Shown: positions 40,334 through 53,848 of the stretch, one piece after another | Position numbering within the stretch: the first letter of the stretch is position 1 | Layout of the letters: each line of letters begins with the position of its first letter | DNA from: Senimuribacter sp049852125 | GTDB taxonomy: Bacteria > Bacillota > Clostridia > Peptostreptococcales > Anaerovoracaceae | Reading direction: 5' to 3' | Assembly (NCBI RefSeq): GCF_049852125.1 | Contig: NZ_CP187532.1 | Coordinates: 2,604,001-2,668,000 of the forward strand | Length of the DNA stretch: 64,000 bases | The notes under the pieces: generated by a model | What the model was told of the DNA's origin: nothing | Database searches by the model: none | What the model saw: only the letters and a program-made list of their open reading frames with translations | Made by a program: the position numbers and the translations under genes

Positions 40334-40394
40334 ATTCCTTTTTTCCCCTTTGATCCTGAATAACGTGTCTAAACTTCACTCTTTGAAAACCACT

Positions 40395-43283
<2,889 letters not shown>

Positions 43284-43680
43284 TTCTTGCTCGTCTTTTC
43301 GCTCCCCTGCTTCCTTGCAGCTTTGCCAAAAGCCTTCGCAATTCTCTCGTGTCGCATGCGGCGCTCGCATGCTCTTTATTAAAGAATTCTTCTGGTTTTC
43401 TCGGTTGAAATCATAGAATTTCCCTTCCGTTATCTCTAACTTCTGTCTTTTCTCGATTTCTTCTCTGTGTTTGTTTGATACACGTTATTCAGTTCTCTAG
43501 GTGCTTTCTCTAGCCTTTCGGCTATGGTGGAGAATAAGGGGCTTTGCAGCTTTACTCCGTAAATCTGCCGTTCTGCGGCTCCCCTTTCGGTCGCCTTGAA
43601 CCACTCCCTATGAATCTGTACTCTGTACAGATTCTCTTAACGGTCGTGCCCTTTCGGGTTCGAGCCGCTAAGCTCTCTAT
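43284..43680 (-). other. 16S-23S spacer, part between tRNA-Ala and 23S
   Basis: About 400 bases without a gene. It holds the pre-23S processing stem sequence near the 23S 5' end and, at 43525-43543, an exact 19-base copy of the tRNA-Ala 3' end (see separate entry). Confidence 0.7.
43525..43543 (-). pseudogene. Remnant copy of a tRNA 3' end
   Basis: The 19 bases TGGTGGAGAATAAGGGGCT (plus strand), including the encoded CCA and the acceptor and T-arm strands, are identical to 43681-43699 of tRNA-Ala. The sequence past the match no longer folds as a tRNA. Confidence 0.6.
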
Positions 43681-43756
43681 TGGTGGAGAATAAGGGGCTC
43701 GAACCCTTGACCCCCTGCGTGCAAGGCAGGTGCTCTCCCAGCTGAGCTAATTCCCC
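43681..43756 (-). tRNA. tRNA-Ala(TGC)
   Basis: The 76-base cloverleaf has the acceptor GGGGAAT / ATTCTCC, anticodon loop CTTGCAC with TGC, T loop GGTTCGAGC, and an encoded CCA. It lies 32 bases after 16S rRNA inside the rRNA operon, a common place. Confidence 0.96.
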
Positions 43757-43783
43757 ATAAACTCATAGTATGAAAATCCGTCT

Positions 43784-45305
<1,522 letters not shown>

Positions 45306-45534
45306 ATGGTATTCTACTTGCTTTCGCAAGGTAAAATCATCTTAAAAGTCTCTGAACGCTTTGCGCTCTTGCAATATTCTTCTTTCGAATTATTGTTCTT
45401 TTTAAGAAATTGTCGTGAACTCTCACGCACTGGTAATCTCTTACCAATTTCATGATTGCTCGAAATTTTTGACTAAATTTCCATACTATGAAGTTTTCTA
45501 GGTTCTGCCGCCCGCTCTCGCAGACAGCTTATTC

Positions 45535-45563
45535 AGTATACCATCCCTTTCCGGCACTGTCAA
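45535..45563 (-). promoter_or_regulatory. rRNA promoter P2
   Basis: TTGACA (45558-45563), 17-base spacer, TATACT (45535-45540), about 230 bases before 16S rRNA. Confidence 0.8.
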
Positions 45564-45648
45564 GCATTTTTTCGATCTTTTTCAGGCTTTTTTCTTTGCC
45601 TTCCTTCTTCGTCCCTGCCTGACCTGCCGCCTTGCGGACAGCTTTATT

Positions 45649-45677
45649 ATATTATCACTTCTGTCTTCCTCAGTCAA
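45649..45677 (-). promoter_or_regulatory. rRNA promoter P1
   Basis: TTGACT (45672-45677), 17-base spacer, TAATAT (45649-45654), 114 bases upstream of P2 (tandem rRNA promoters). Confidence 0.75.
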
Positions 45678-46040
45678 GTGTTTTTTGTAAAATATTTTTA
45701 TATTCTAGACTTACAATTGATGCAACACCTTGCTCATAGAAAAAAGCGATAGGGTCTGTTGAAATGTCACTCATCACAAAAACATATCTGAAAGGAATCC
45801 TATCTAAAGAGCCTGCTGCAAAATCTTCAGAAATCTAGTATCTTCTCCTGTTTCTAAAAAAATTAATCTCAAATTTTTTTCCTACTATTATTATATATAA
45901 ATTTTCTTCTGTCTTTTTATCGTTCTATCCCTGTGGCAGCATCAAGTAAATCATGCATTTTTCAATGTTTTCTTCACAATGCACTTTTCTATTTCCGTTA
46001 AGTAGGACACTGTGACAAGCATGTGACAGAAAATTCACAT
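45678..46040. other. Intergenic region between the divergent rRNA and nhaC promoters
   Basis: About 360 AT-rich bases. I see no credible gene, RNA or terminator here; it is probably the shared upstream region of two strong divergent promoters. Confidence 0.5.
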
Positions 46041-46044
46041 GAAC

Positions 46045-46073
46045 TTGACAATTTTGCTATTTCCGTATATAAT
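46045..46073 (+). promoter_or_regulatory. nhaC promoter
   Basis: Consensus boxes: TTGACA (46045-46050), 17-base spacer, TATAAT (46068-46073). The leader to the ATG is about 60 bases and ends in AAGGAGG. Confidence 0.88.
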
Positions 46074-46140
46074 GTATTTGTACTTAACCAAGTACGTGGA
46101 TTTTATTTTATTTACTTAATATTATTAAGGAGGACTTATT

Positions 46141-47631
46141 ATGGGTAGAAAAATACCTCTATGGCAATGTCTGATTGTCATCTTAGCAATGGTCGGTTTT
46201 CTCATGTGGTCTATTCTCAAAGATTCTGGCGGAGAACCTCATATCGCACTTATTTTAGCTGCCTGCGTTGCAGCTATCGTTGCAGCCGCTAACGGCTGGA
46301 AATGGGCTTATCTGGAACAGGGTATTCTGGCATCTATCAACAGATCCATGCAGGCTTGTTTGATTCTAGCAATCGTAGGTTGTATGATCGCATCCTGGAT
46401 GGCTGCAGGTACCATTCCTTCCATGATGTATTATGGTATTAAAGTTATCAGCCCTAAAATTTTCTTAGTTACAGCTTGTATTCTTTGTTCCATCGTATCC
46501 TTGGCAACAGGCTCATCCTGGTCAACAGCCGGTTCTATGGGTGTTGCCCTGATCGGTGTTGGTACTGCGTTAGGATTTCCGGATTATATCACTGCTGGTG
46601 CAGTAGTATCCGGCGCTTACTTCGGTGACAAGATGTCCCCGCTGTCTGACACAACTAATCTGGCTCCTGCAATGGCTGGCGCCACTCTCTTTGATCATAT
46701 CAAGCACATGATCTACACTACGGGTACTTCTTTGGTTATTGCATTAGTTGCTTATGCAATCTTCGGATTTGTTTACGCACAAAATAACACACCGGATATG
46801 TCTGTACTGGAAGAGATCTCTGCATTTATCAAAGGGTCTTCCAATATCAGTATTATCGCTCTTATTCCACCAGTATTCGTAATAGCGGCAGTAGCGCTGA
46901 AGCTCCCTGCCTTACCTGCATTGATCGGCGGCGTATTCATTGGCGTTCCTCTCATGTTCTGGAACAAGCCTTATATTGATGCCGCACTCGGCGATGATCT
47001 GGTAAACAACGTATTCAGTATTCTGAACAACGGTATCTCCATGGGAGCAGTTCCTGAAGGTGCCTCCGAGGTTATTCAAGAATTGGCCAGCTTGTTATCC
47101 GGCGACGGTATGCAGGGTATGTTCTGGACGATCTCAATCATCCTGTGCGCGATGTGCTTTGGCGGTATCGTAGACGTAACCGGCATCATGGGAACTTTCG
47201 CAAATCTGCTGTTGAAGGTAGCGAAGGGCAGAGGCGGACTGGTTCTGGCAACAGAATTCTCCTGCATCTTCGTAAACGCAATCTGCTGCGACCAGTACTT
47301 AGCATTAGTATTACCAGGCAGAATGTTCAAGGAAGCATTCGAAGACATGAGACTGGCTCCAAAGAACCTGTCCAGATGTCTGGAAGATTCCGGAACAATT
47401 ACATCAAACTTCTTCCCTTGGAACACTTGCGGCGCTACTATGAGATCTTTCCTCGGCGTAGGCAGCGGATATATTCCATACGCTATTCTTAACTGGCTGA
47501 ACCCAGTCGTATCCATCATTTTCGGTTACACTGGAATCACCATGACTAAAATGACTGAGGAAGAATATGAAAAGATCTTAATTGAAAGAGAAAGAGAAAA
47601 GAAAGAAGCTCTTGAAGCTCTCGAAGCATAA
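46141..47631 (+). CDS. nhaC: Na+/H+ antiporter, NhaC family
   Basis: A 496-residue membrane protein with about 12 helices. NhaC-family segments are LATGSSWSTAGSMGVALIGV, GAYFGDKMSPLSDTTNLAPA (the conserved ion site), and EFSCIFVNAICCDQYLALVL near the C-terminal half, plus SGTITSNFFPWNTCGA. It ends in a charged cytoplasmic helix (EEEYEKILIEREREKKEALE). It exchanges sodium for protons or related substrates; some relatives exchange malate/lactate. It has its own strong promoter and terminator. Confidence 0.9.
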   Translation: MGRKIPLWQCLIVILAMVGFLMWSILKDSGGEPHIALILAACVAAIVAAANGWKWAYLEQGILASINRSMQACLILAIVGCMIASWMAAGTIPSMMYYGIKVISPKIFLVTACILCSIVSLATGSSWSTAGSMGVALIGVGTALGFPDYITAGAVVSGAYFGDKMSPLSDTTNLAPAMAGATLFDHIKHMIYTTGTSLVIALVAYAIFGFVYAQNNTPDMSVLEEISAFIKGSSNISIIALIPPVFVIAAVALKLPALPALIGGVFIGVPLMFWNKPYIDAALGDDLVNNVFSILNNGISMGAVPEGASEVIQELASLLSGDGMQGMFWTISIILCAMCFGGIVDVTGIMGTFANLLLKVAKGRGGLVLATEFSCIFVNAICCDQYLALVLPGRMFKEAFEDMRLAPKNLSRCLEDSGTITSNFFPWNTCGATMRSFLGVGSGYIPYAILNWLNPVVSIIFGYTGITMTKMTEEEYEKILIEREREKKEALEALEA

Positions 47632-47674
47632 AAGAGAAACTTTCATCATAAATAAAATAAAATCACTTAGAAAG

Positions 47675-47703
47675 CGGACGTCCACAAGGGCGTCCTTTTT
47701 CTT
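47675..47703 (+). terminator. nhaC terminator
   Basis: Stem GGACG / CGTCC with a further GGACGTCC self-match, followed by TTTTTCTT. Confidence 0.75.
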
Positions 47704-47870
47704 ATAACATAAAAGCGCCTTACCAAGCCTCGAAGATGGCGACATATGTATATTTGTGAATCGTTGACAGGTCTCATGCACGGAGTGCGGGACTTTTTCT
47801 CCGTATCTTTTCGCCCCGCAATTGGCGCTGTACAGCTAATTCCATCATGCACACTTTTCTTGCAGACAAA
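47704..47870. other. Intergenic stretch between nhaC and pflA terminators
   Basis: About 170 bases between convergent genes. No credible gene or RNA was seen. Confidence 0.5.
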
Positions 47871-47923
47871 ATAACAGAAACCTGACAATCCATACGCAAT
47901 ACATATGAACCGTCAGGCTTCTG
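47864..47923 (-). terminator. pflA terminator
   Basis: Stem CAGAAGCCTGAC / GTCAGGTTTCTG (minus strand, one mismatch region; 47875-47923) followed by TTATTTTGT. Confidence 0.65.
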
Positions 47924-47947
47924 CCATTATAAAGATGTAAGATGATG

Positions 47948-48658
47948 TTATGCAGTGATAGTAAGCGCGCTGAGATGCTGCAGCTTTTCCCGATTCATCG
48001 GCGCCAAACCTTTCAGTTTGTAGCTAATTCCCAGCTTTTCATACTTGTTTTCAGCCATGTTATGATATCCAAGGAGTTCTACCTTCTTGATAGTCTTTAT
48101 GCCGCTTAGAAACGCATTTAAAGCTTCAATGTATTCCTCGCTATCATTGAATCCAGGCACAATAACCTGTCTAACCCAAATAGGTTTTTCCAGACGGTTG
48201 ATCACTTCTATCAGTTTGAACAACGGACCCTGCTCCCGACCTGTCAGCTCATGGAACTTCGCCGGATCGATGTGTTTAATATCCAACAACACCATGTCGG
48301 CAGCAGCAATAGCCGCCTCGCTGTCCTCATCAAAGTATGTGCCGCTCGTATCGATAGCCGTACCGATTCCCTCGGCCTTCAACGCTTTGATAGCCTCTAA
48401 CAGAAATTTCCCCTGAACCAGCGGTTCTCCGCCGGAAAAAGTTACTCCGCCATCATTTCCGTAATATGGCACACCTCTTTTAGCACGATGAACGATCTCA
48501 TCAATGTCTATTTCTCTGCCTCCGCATGGATTCCAGGTATCCGGATTGTGACAATAGGCACATCTTGCCGGACATCCCTGCAGGAAAAATACAGTTCTGA
48601 TGCCGGGGCCGTCAACGGCCCCGAATGTTTCTATAGAATGCAATCTGCCCTTCATCAT
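47948..48658 (-). CDS. pflA: Pyruvate formate-lyase activating enzyme
   Basis: A 236-residue radical SAM activase. The cluster motif is GCPARCAYCHNPDTW (CxxxCxxC), preceded by ETFGAVDGPGIRTVFFLQG and followed by GGVTFSGGEPL, all typical of PflA. It installs the glycyl radical on PflB. It lies 30 bases after pflB and is probably co-transcribed. It starts MMKGRLHS; the second ATG is equally possible. Confidence 0.95.
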   Translation of the reverse strand: MMKGRLHSIETFGAVDGPGIRTVFFLQGCPARCAYCHNPDTWNPCGGREIDIDEIVHRAKRGVPYYGNDGGVTFSGGEPLVQGKFLLEAIKALKAEGIGTAIDTSGTYFDEDSEAAIAAADMVLLDIKHIDPAKFHELTGREQGPLFKLIEVINRLEKPIWVRQVIVPGFNDSEEYIEALNAFLSGIKTIKKVELLGYHNMAENKYEKLGISYKLKGLAPMNREKLQHLSALTITA

Positions 48659-48688
48659 TTCATCTATCTCCTATATCGATAGTCTATT

Positions 48689-50920
48689 TTACAGACCTTC
48701 GTGGAAGGTTCTCTCGATAACTTCTTTCTGATGCGCCTTTGACAAAGCGTTAAATCTTACAGCATAGCCAGATACTCTGATAGTCAGTGAAGGATATTTA
48801 TCCGGATTGTCATAAGCGTCCATCAGAACTTCTCTGTTCAATACATTGACATTCAGGTGATGTGCTCCCTGGCCAAAGTAACCGCTCAGCAGTTTTACCA
48901 GAGTATCCTTTCTTCCCTCTCTATCCTTACCTAAAGAATCAGGTGTAATACTGAAAGTATTGGAAATACCATCCTGACAAGTATCCCAGTCGATCTTTGC
49001 AACAGAGTTCAGAGAAGCTACAGCTCCGGTGTTATCTCTGCAGTGCATTGGGTTTGCGCCAGGAGCAAACGGAGTACCAGCTCTTCTTCCATCAGGTGTG
49101 TTACCAGTTTTCTTTCCGTACATTACGTTAGAAGTGATAGTCAGTACAGATAATGTAGTTACCGCATTTCTGTAAGCCGGCTGTTTTCTCAGTTCCTGAA
49201 TGGATTTTTCAGAAATTGCTACTGCCAGGTTATCTACTCTGTCATCATCATTTCCGTATTTCGGGAAATCTCCTTCTGTTCTGAAATCAACGATTACACC
49301 ATTCTCATCCTTGATCGGATATACCTTGGCATATTTGATCGCGGATAAAGAGTCTGCCGCTACAGAGAAACCTGCAACACCAAAGGCCATCAGTCTCTTT
49401 ACTTCAGAATTAAGAAATGCCATCTGGGATCTTTCATAGTCGTATTTATCGTGCATGAAGTGAATAATATTCATGATTCTTGCATATACGCTCATGAGCC
49501 ATTCCAGATAAATGTTATATCTTCTCCAAACTTCATCAAAGTCCAGAGGACCGTCTCCCATAGCTTCCATCTGAGGTCCGATATGCTCGCCTGTTCTCTC
49601 ATCGATACCGCCGTTAATTGCCAGCAGTAAGCATTTAGCCAGGTTACATCTCGCACCAAAGAACTGCATCTGTTCACCCATCTGAATTGCGGATACGCAG
49701 CATGCGATGGAGTAGTCTTCACCATATGCAGGTCTCATCTTGTCATCATTTTCATACTGAATGGAGTCAGTGTCGATGGAAACCTGTGCACAGAATCTCT
49801 TGAAAGGTTCCGGCAGATCCTTAGACCACAGTACCGTCAAATTTGGTTCTGGTGCAGGTCCCAGATTGTACAGCGTATTCAGATATCTGTAAGTCATCTT
49901 AGTAACTCTGTGTCTGCCATCTGCGCCAACGCCGCCCAGACCTTCTGTAATCCACATCGGATCTCCACCGAACAGTTCATTGTATTCACTGGTTCTCAGA
50001 TGTCTTGCAACTCTCAGCTTCAGGATAAAGTCGTCGATGAATTCCTGAATCTGTTCTTCTGTATATTTACCGGAAGCCAGATCTCTTTCAGCATAAACGT
50101 CAATGAAAGTTGCAGTTCTGCCAATGGACATAGCCGCTCCGTTTTCTTCCTTAATACCAGCAAGATAAGCAAAATAGGTCCACTGAATAGCTTCTCTTAC
50201 ATCAGTAGCTGGTTTAGAGATATCATAGCCATATCTCTCAGCCATTTTCTTGATCTCTTTCAGAGCTGCAATCTGATTCCAGATTTCTTCAGCAAGTCTT
50301 ACGTTTTCCTCGCTCATGATCGGACGAGAAGCGACCTCGTCATGGTCAATCTGTTTTGCTTCGATCAATCTGTCGATACCGTACAGAGCACATCTTCTAT
50401 AGTCGCCGATAATTCTTCCTCTACCATATGCGTCAGGAAGTCCTGTGATATATCCCAGGTGTCTTGCTTTTCTCATTTCTGGAGAATATGCCTTAAATAC
50501 GCCGTCGTTGTGAGAAGTTACATAGTTGAACATGAAATCTACTTCTTCCGGAAGCTTTTCGCCGTATTCAGCAACTTCTTCTCTTACCATCTTGATTCCA
50601 CCGAACGGACAAATACCTCTTTTCAAAGGTTCATCTGTCTGTAAACCTACGATCAGATCTTTACCTTCGATGATATAACCAGGATCAAAAGCATTAATTC
50701 TCATAATCCTGCTGGCGTCTACTTTCAACGTACCGCCTGCTTTTCTTTCCTCAACCAGCAAAGCCTTTACTTTGTCGTTGCACTCAGTAGTTCTGGCAGT
50801 AGGTCCAGCCAGAAAGCTTTCGTCCCCGTCATACGGGGTGTAGTTTAAGTTGATAAAATTATCAACGTTGATTGTTTCTGTCCAAGCTCCAGTTTTGAAG
50901 CCGTCCCATGCGTTGTTCAT
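48689..50920 (-). CDS. pflB: Pyruvate formate-lyase (formate C-acetyltransferase)
   Basis: A 743-residue enzyme of normal length. The active-site cysteine pair is in EDYSIACCVSAIQMG, and the glycyl radical site is in LTIRVSGYAVRFNAL near the C-terminus. It cleaves pyruvate with CoA to acetyl-CoA and formate in anaerobic metabolism. It is followed by its activase. A promoter with a 9-bp inverted repeat lies upstream. Confidence 0.97.
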   Translation of the reverse strand: MNNAWDGFKTGAWTETINVDNFINLNYTPYDGDESFLAGPTARTTECNDKVKALLVEERKAGGTLKVDASRIMRINAFDPGYIIEGKDLIVGLQTDEPLKRGICPFGGIKMVREEVAEYGEKLPEEVDFMFNYVTSHNDGVFKAYSPEMRKARHLGYITGLPDAYGRGRIIGDYRRCALYGIDRLIEAKQIDHDEVASRPIMSEENVRLAEEIWNQIAALKEIKKMAERYGYDISKPATDVREAIQWTYFAYLAGIKEENGAAMSIGRTATFIDVYAERDLASGKYTEEQIQEFIDDFILKLRVARHLRTSEYNELFGGDPMWITEGLGGVGADGRHRVTKMTYRYLNTLYNLGPAPEPNLTVLWSKDLPEPFKRFCAQVSIDTDSIQYENDDKMRPAYGEDYSIACCVSAIQMGEQMQFFGARCNLAKCLLLAINGGIDERTGEHIGPQMEAMGDGPLDFDEVWRRYNIYLEWLMSVYARIMNIIHFMHDKYDYERSQMAFLNSEVKRLMAFGVAGFSVAADSLSAIKYAKVYPIKDENGVIVDFRTEGDFPKYGNDDDRVDNLAVAISEKSIQELRKQPAYRNAVTTLSVLTITSNVMYGKKTGNTPDGRRAGTPFAPGANPMHCRDNTGAVASLNSVAKIDWDTCQDGISNTFSITPDSLGKDREGRKDTLVKLLSGYFGQGAHHLNVNVLNREVLMDAYDNPDKYPSLTIRVSGYAVRFNALSKAHQKEVIERTFHEGL

Positions 50921-50976
50921 TGGTCTTCTCCTCTCAAATAATGCGTTTGTAATGCGTGTCTTGTATTTTTCTTGTA

Positions 50977-50996
50977 TCCTGTATACAAGATTGTTG
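50977..50996. promoter_or_regulatory. Inverted repeat in the pflB leader
   Basis: CTTGTAT / ATACAAG arms separated by five bases, with a further CTTGTAT directly upstream (plus strand). It lies about 60 bases before the pflB start and may be a regulator site or mRNA hairpin. Confidence 0.4.
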
Positions 50997-51061
50997 AAAA
51001 AATTTTAGTTACCAGAAAAAATTTCTTATTTCTCTATTAGGTAACCTCTTTTCTTGCATAC

Positions 51062-51101
51062 ATAATACAACAAGAGAGGTCGTTTCGTCAACACCTCTCT
51101 T
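51062..51101 (-). promoter_or_regulatory. pflB promoter with overlapping inverted repeat
   Basis: TTGACG (51086-51091), 18-base spacer, TATTAT (51062-51067) on the minus strand. A perfect 9-bp inverted repeat AAGAGAGGT / ACCTCTCTT (51072-51080 and 51093-51101) encloses the -35 box, a position suited to a redox or fermentation regulator. Confidence 0.6.
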
Positions 51102-51278
51102 AAAAGTTTTTATGTTCTTTTTTGTAAACACTATAATCGGCCAAACCCCTGCTATTTCAGGTATATTCTTACAATGAATCCTTGCCCGCGCCATTCTATA
51201 ATAAGCGCTTTCGCAAATACATTTTTTCATAATTTCTCTCTATTGCTATCATACTATTTTCAGGAGGTTATGACAGCT

Positions 51279-52229
51279 ATGTTAAAATGGATCATCGCGA
51301 TTTTTATATTATCTATATTATTCATACTGCGTCAAGCGCTGATTCCACTGGCTATCGGCGTAGCGATTGCCGCCATTCTCGATCCCTATGTGGAATGGAT
51401 TACCAAAAAGCTTGCCGGCAGAAGGCTTGCTGCTGTCTTTCTGGCGTACGCCACTGTACTGTCCGCCGTCGTTTTAATCATCTTCGGGTTCGCCGATCTC
51501 ATTGCCGGGCGAATTACTTCCGGATCACTTCAGGAGGCTATATCCACCCTTCGCGCCTATTATCTTCAGTACAAAAGCGCCCTGGCCAACTATTTAGGTT
51601 TTTCACTAAAAGCGCCTGATCTGGGACGCCTGCTGCAAAGTCTGGGAAATGCAGCTGCCCGATTCTTTGTCGGGATGGTTGCCGGCGTTTATCTATTACT
51701 GGACAAAGCATATTTTCTACGTTTAGGAAATAAAATCATGCACCTGTTTTTAAATCAAAAAGTCCATGGAATCGTTCGGGAGTTATTACTGGAATCTTCA
51801 GAAGTTATCTCAGCTTTTCTCCGAGGAATATTCATCGACTCCGTTATCGTTGCATTTCTTTCCTCTCTGGCGCTGACTCTGCTGGATGTAGACTTTGCGG
51901 TGTTCATCGGCTGTTTCGCTGGTATTGCTAATATTATTCCCTACTTCGGTCCTGCTTTAGGCATGATTCCTGCCGCCGCGTCTGCGTATTTGTCCGCCGG
52001 TCTAACAAAAGCAATTCTTGCTGCCGCAGCCCTTTTTGCTATACAGCAGGCAGAGTGCAACTATATCTATCCCAAGATCATCGGCCATTCCACTGGACTC
52101 CATCCACTCTTTGTGCTGGCTGCAGTCTCAGCTGCCGCTTATTCCGGCGGCATTTTCGCCATGATTCTGGCGGTACCGGCAGCCGGCATTCTAAAAGTCC
52201 TTCTTTGTAAATGGGCAGAGACACAATAA
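51279..52229 (+). CDS. AI-2E family transporter (PerM-like permease)
   Basis: About 316 residues with eight predicted helices. The N-terminal helices are IIAIFILSILFILRQALIPL; the C-terminal half has the family hallmark FAGIANIIPYFGPALGMIPA and KIIGHSTGLHPLFVLAA. The soluble middle part is shorter than usual (typical length 340-360). Members export autoinducer or act as sodium/proton exchangers; the substrate here is unknown. I chose the ATG at 51279, 11 bases after AGGAGG; one at 51270 is closer but only 2 bases away. A TATAAT stands at 51132-51137. Confidence 0.85.
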   Translation: MLKWIIAIFILSILFILRQALIPLAIGVAIAAILDPYVEWITKKLAGRRLAAVFLAYATVLSAVVLIIFGFADLIAGRITSGSLQEAISTLRAYYLQYKSALANYLGFSLKAPDLGRLLQSLGNAAARFFVGMVAGVYLLLDKAYFLRLGNKIMHLFLNQKVHGIVRELLLESSEVISAFLRGIFIDSVIVAFLSSLALTLLDVDFAVFIGCFAGIANIIPYFGPALGMIPAAASAYLSAGLTKAILAAAALFAIQQAECNYIYPKIIGHSTGLHPLFVLAAVSAAAYSGGIFAMILAVPAAGILKVLLCKWAETQ

Positions 52230-52235
52230 GCAAAT

Positions 52236-52274
52236 AAAAGCGGCGTAGAAATCCAGTGAAGGATTCCACGCCGC
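52236..52274. terminator. Terminator between AI-2E permease and CoA-transferase
   Basis: Long GC-rich hairpin GCGGCGT.GAAATCC / GGATT.CCACGCCGC (52240-52274); the minus strand continues TTTTATTT. It serves convergent genes. Confidence 0.78.
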
Positions 52275-52303
52275 AGCAATACATACAAATATGTTCTTAT
52301 AAT

Positions 52304-53641
52304 TTAACGTTTGTTACTCTTTCTCCAAATTCTCTGTTCTTCCGCAGCCTTAATCAGGTCTTCACGGCAGTCAGGATGCGCGATATTGATAATCGCTTCC
52401 GCTCTTTCCCATGTTGCTTTGCCTGGAAGTATCGCTACACCGTATTCCGTTACCATGTAAGGCGCCTGTGTTCTCGGCGTAGTGATTACATCGCCCTGGG
52501 TGAATTTCGGGAAGATGTTGGAATGACGATTTCCCTCTTTATCTACACGGCTCGAAGGGAATGCCAGAAATGCTTTTCCGCCAGGACATTCCAATCCGCC
52601 TGTTACGAAGTCAAGCTGTCCGCCTGTTCCGCTGATATGACGAGTACCTGCCGTTTCGGAGCAAACCTGACCGTAGAGATCCATAGAAATACAGCTGTTG
52701 ATGGAAACAAATTTCTCATGCTGTCTCAGTACCGCTGGATCGTTGACGTATGCCATCGGTGCAGATACGATCATCTGATTTTCATTTAAGAAATCATAAA
52801 GTTCTCTGGAACCGCTGCAGATTGAAAATACACCCTTGCCTTTGTCGATATTCTTTCTTCTGTCAGTCATTTTTCCGGACTGATATAACTTCAAATACCC
52901 ATTAGACATCAATTCAGTGTGCATGCCCAAATCCTTCAAGTCGGAGTCTGCGATCAACATGCCCAGACAATCCGGCATACCGCCGATACCAAGCTGTAAT
53001 GTAATACCATCTTCCAGATATGGGAAGATATATTCCGCGATCTTTCTGTCGATATCTGAAGCCTTTCCGACTGGTGTAGTCGCGATTTCCGCATCAGACT
53101 CTACTACATAATCAACCTGAGAAATGTGGATATGGTCTGTGCATTTTCCATAAATCTTCGGCATGTTTGGATTCACTTCCAAAATTATAGTCTTAGCCTG
53201 ATCCAGCATTTCCTGCAGGCAGCAGTTAGTCAGACCATAGTTAAAGTTACCGTATTCGTCCATCGGCGCTACGGTAATCATAGCCACATCTACAGGCGCA
53301 AAACCCTTAGTATAGTATCTGCCGCAGTGTCTGAACAGCATTGGGGAATAAAACGCTCTCCCCTGGTCACAGTATTTACGGTCAAGTCCGGAAGTGTGCC
53401 ATAAGTTATACGTGAAGGATTCCTGATTCGGATCCTGTTCTACAACCTGCACAGGCTTCATGCTGATGGCATGTCTCAGCTTAACATCCTTCAGTTCTCC
53501 CGTTCTGCCTGCCAGTGCGTTGTCTAAAGCGGTAGGGAAAGAACAAGTCTGGCTGTAATCTACCCAGTCACCGTCCTTAACAATCTTGACAGCCTCTTCT
53601 GGGGTACGTAATTTTTCCTTATACTCCTTTAAATAATCCAT
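52304..53641 (-). CDS. Butyryl-CoA:acetate / 4-hydroxybutyrate-type CoA-transferase
   Basis: A 445-residue family I CoA-transferase. Key parts are VDYSQTCSFPTALD, TLQLGIGGMPDCLGM, GMHTELMSNGYL with the catalytic Glu region, and GQVCSETAGTRHISGTGGQL followed by DF. Enzymes of this length and pattern use acetate and butyryl-CoA, 4-hydroxybutyrate or crotonobetaine-like acids. In a pflB-bearing anaerobe it likely makes butyrate or regenerates acetyl-CoA, but the acid cannot be named from sequence alone. It stands alone between convergent and tandem neighbours. Confidence 0.85.
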   Translation of the reverse strand: MDYLKEYKEKLRTPEEAVKIVKDGDWVDYSQTCSFPTALDNALAGRTGELKDVKLRHAISMKPVQVVEQDPNQESFTYNLWHTSGLDRKYCDQGRAFYSPMLFRHCGRYYTKGFAPVDVAMITVAPMDEYGNFNYGLTNCCLQEMLDQAKTIILEVNPNMPKIYGKCTDHIHISQVDYVVESDAEIATTPVGKASDIDRKIAEYIFPYLEDGITLQLGIGGMPDCLGMLIADSDLKDLGMHTELMSNGYLKLYQSGKMTDRRKNIDKGKGVFSICSGSRELYDFLNENQMIVSAPMAYVNDPAVLRQHEKFVSINSCISMDLYGQVCSETAGTRHISGTGGQLDFVTGGLECPGGKAFLAFPSSRVDKEGNRHSNIFPKFTQGDVITTPRTQAPYMVTEYGVAILPGKATWERAEAIINIAHPDCREDLIKAAEEQRIWRKSNKR

Positions 53642-53848
53642 CTTTCTAAAATTCCTTTCCTCAATGTGTTTGAAGCAGCGCGAGCCTCCCGCTTTCCTGA
53701 CGGAATGGGAGATATTCGCTACCTGTTAAAAATCTAACAACCTATCGTTTTTATTATACAACAAAATTCAAAAAAAGCCTAGTACTAATTTCAAATATTT
53801 TGTATACTTTCTAACAAAAAGTTTGATGGTCGCCTCAAAGATAATTTT

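Noticed and set aside
43681..43756. tRNA-Ala as the prophage attachment site
   Set aside because: The tRNA lies 10 kb from the phage end, inside the rRNA operon; the phage end is beside rpsI.
47667..47888. Small antisense frame between nhaC and pflA
   Set aside because: It overlaps the nhaC terminator, has no ribosome binding site and no recognisable protein pattern.
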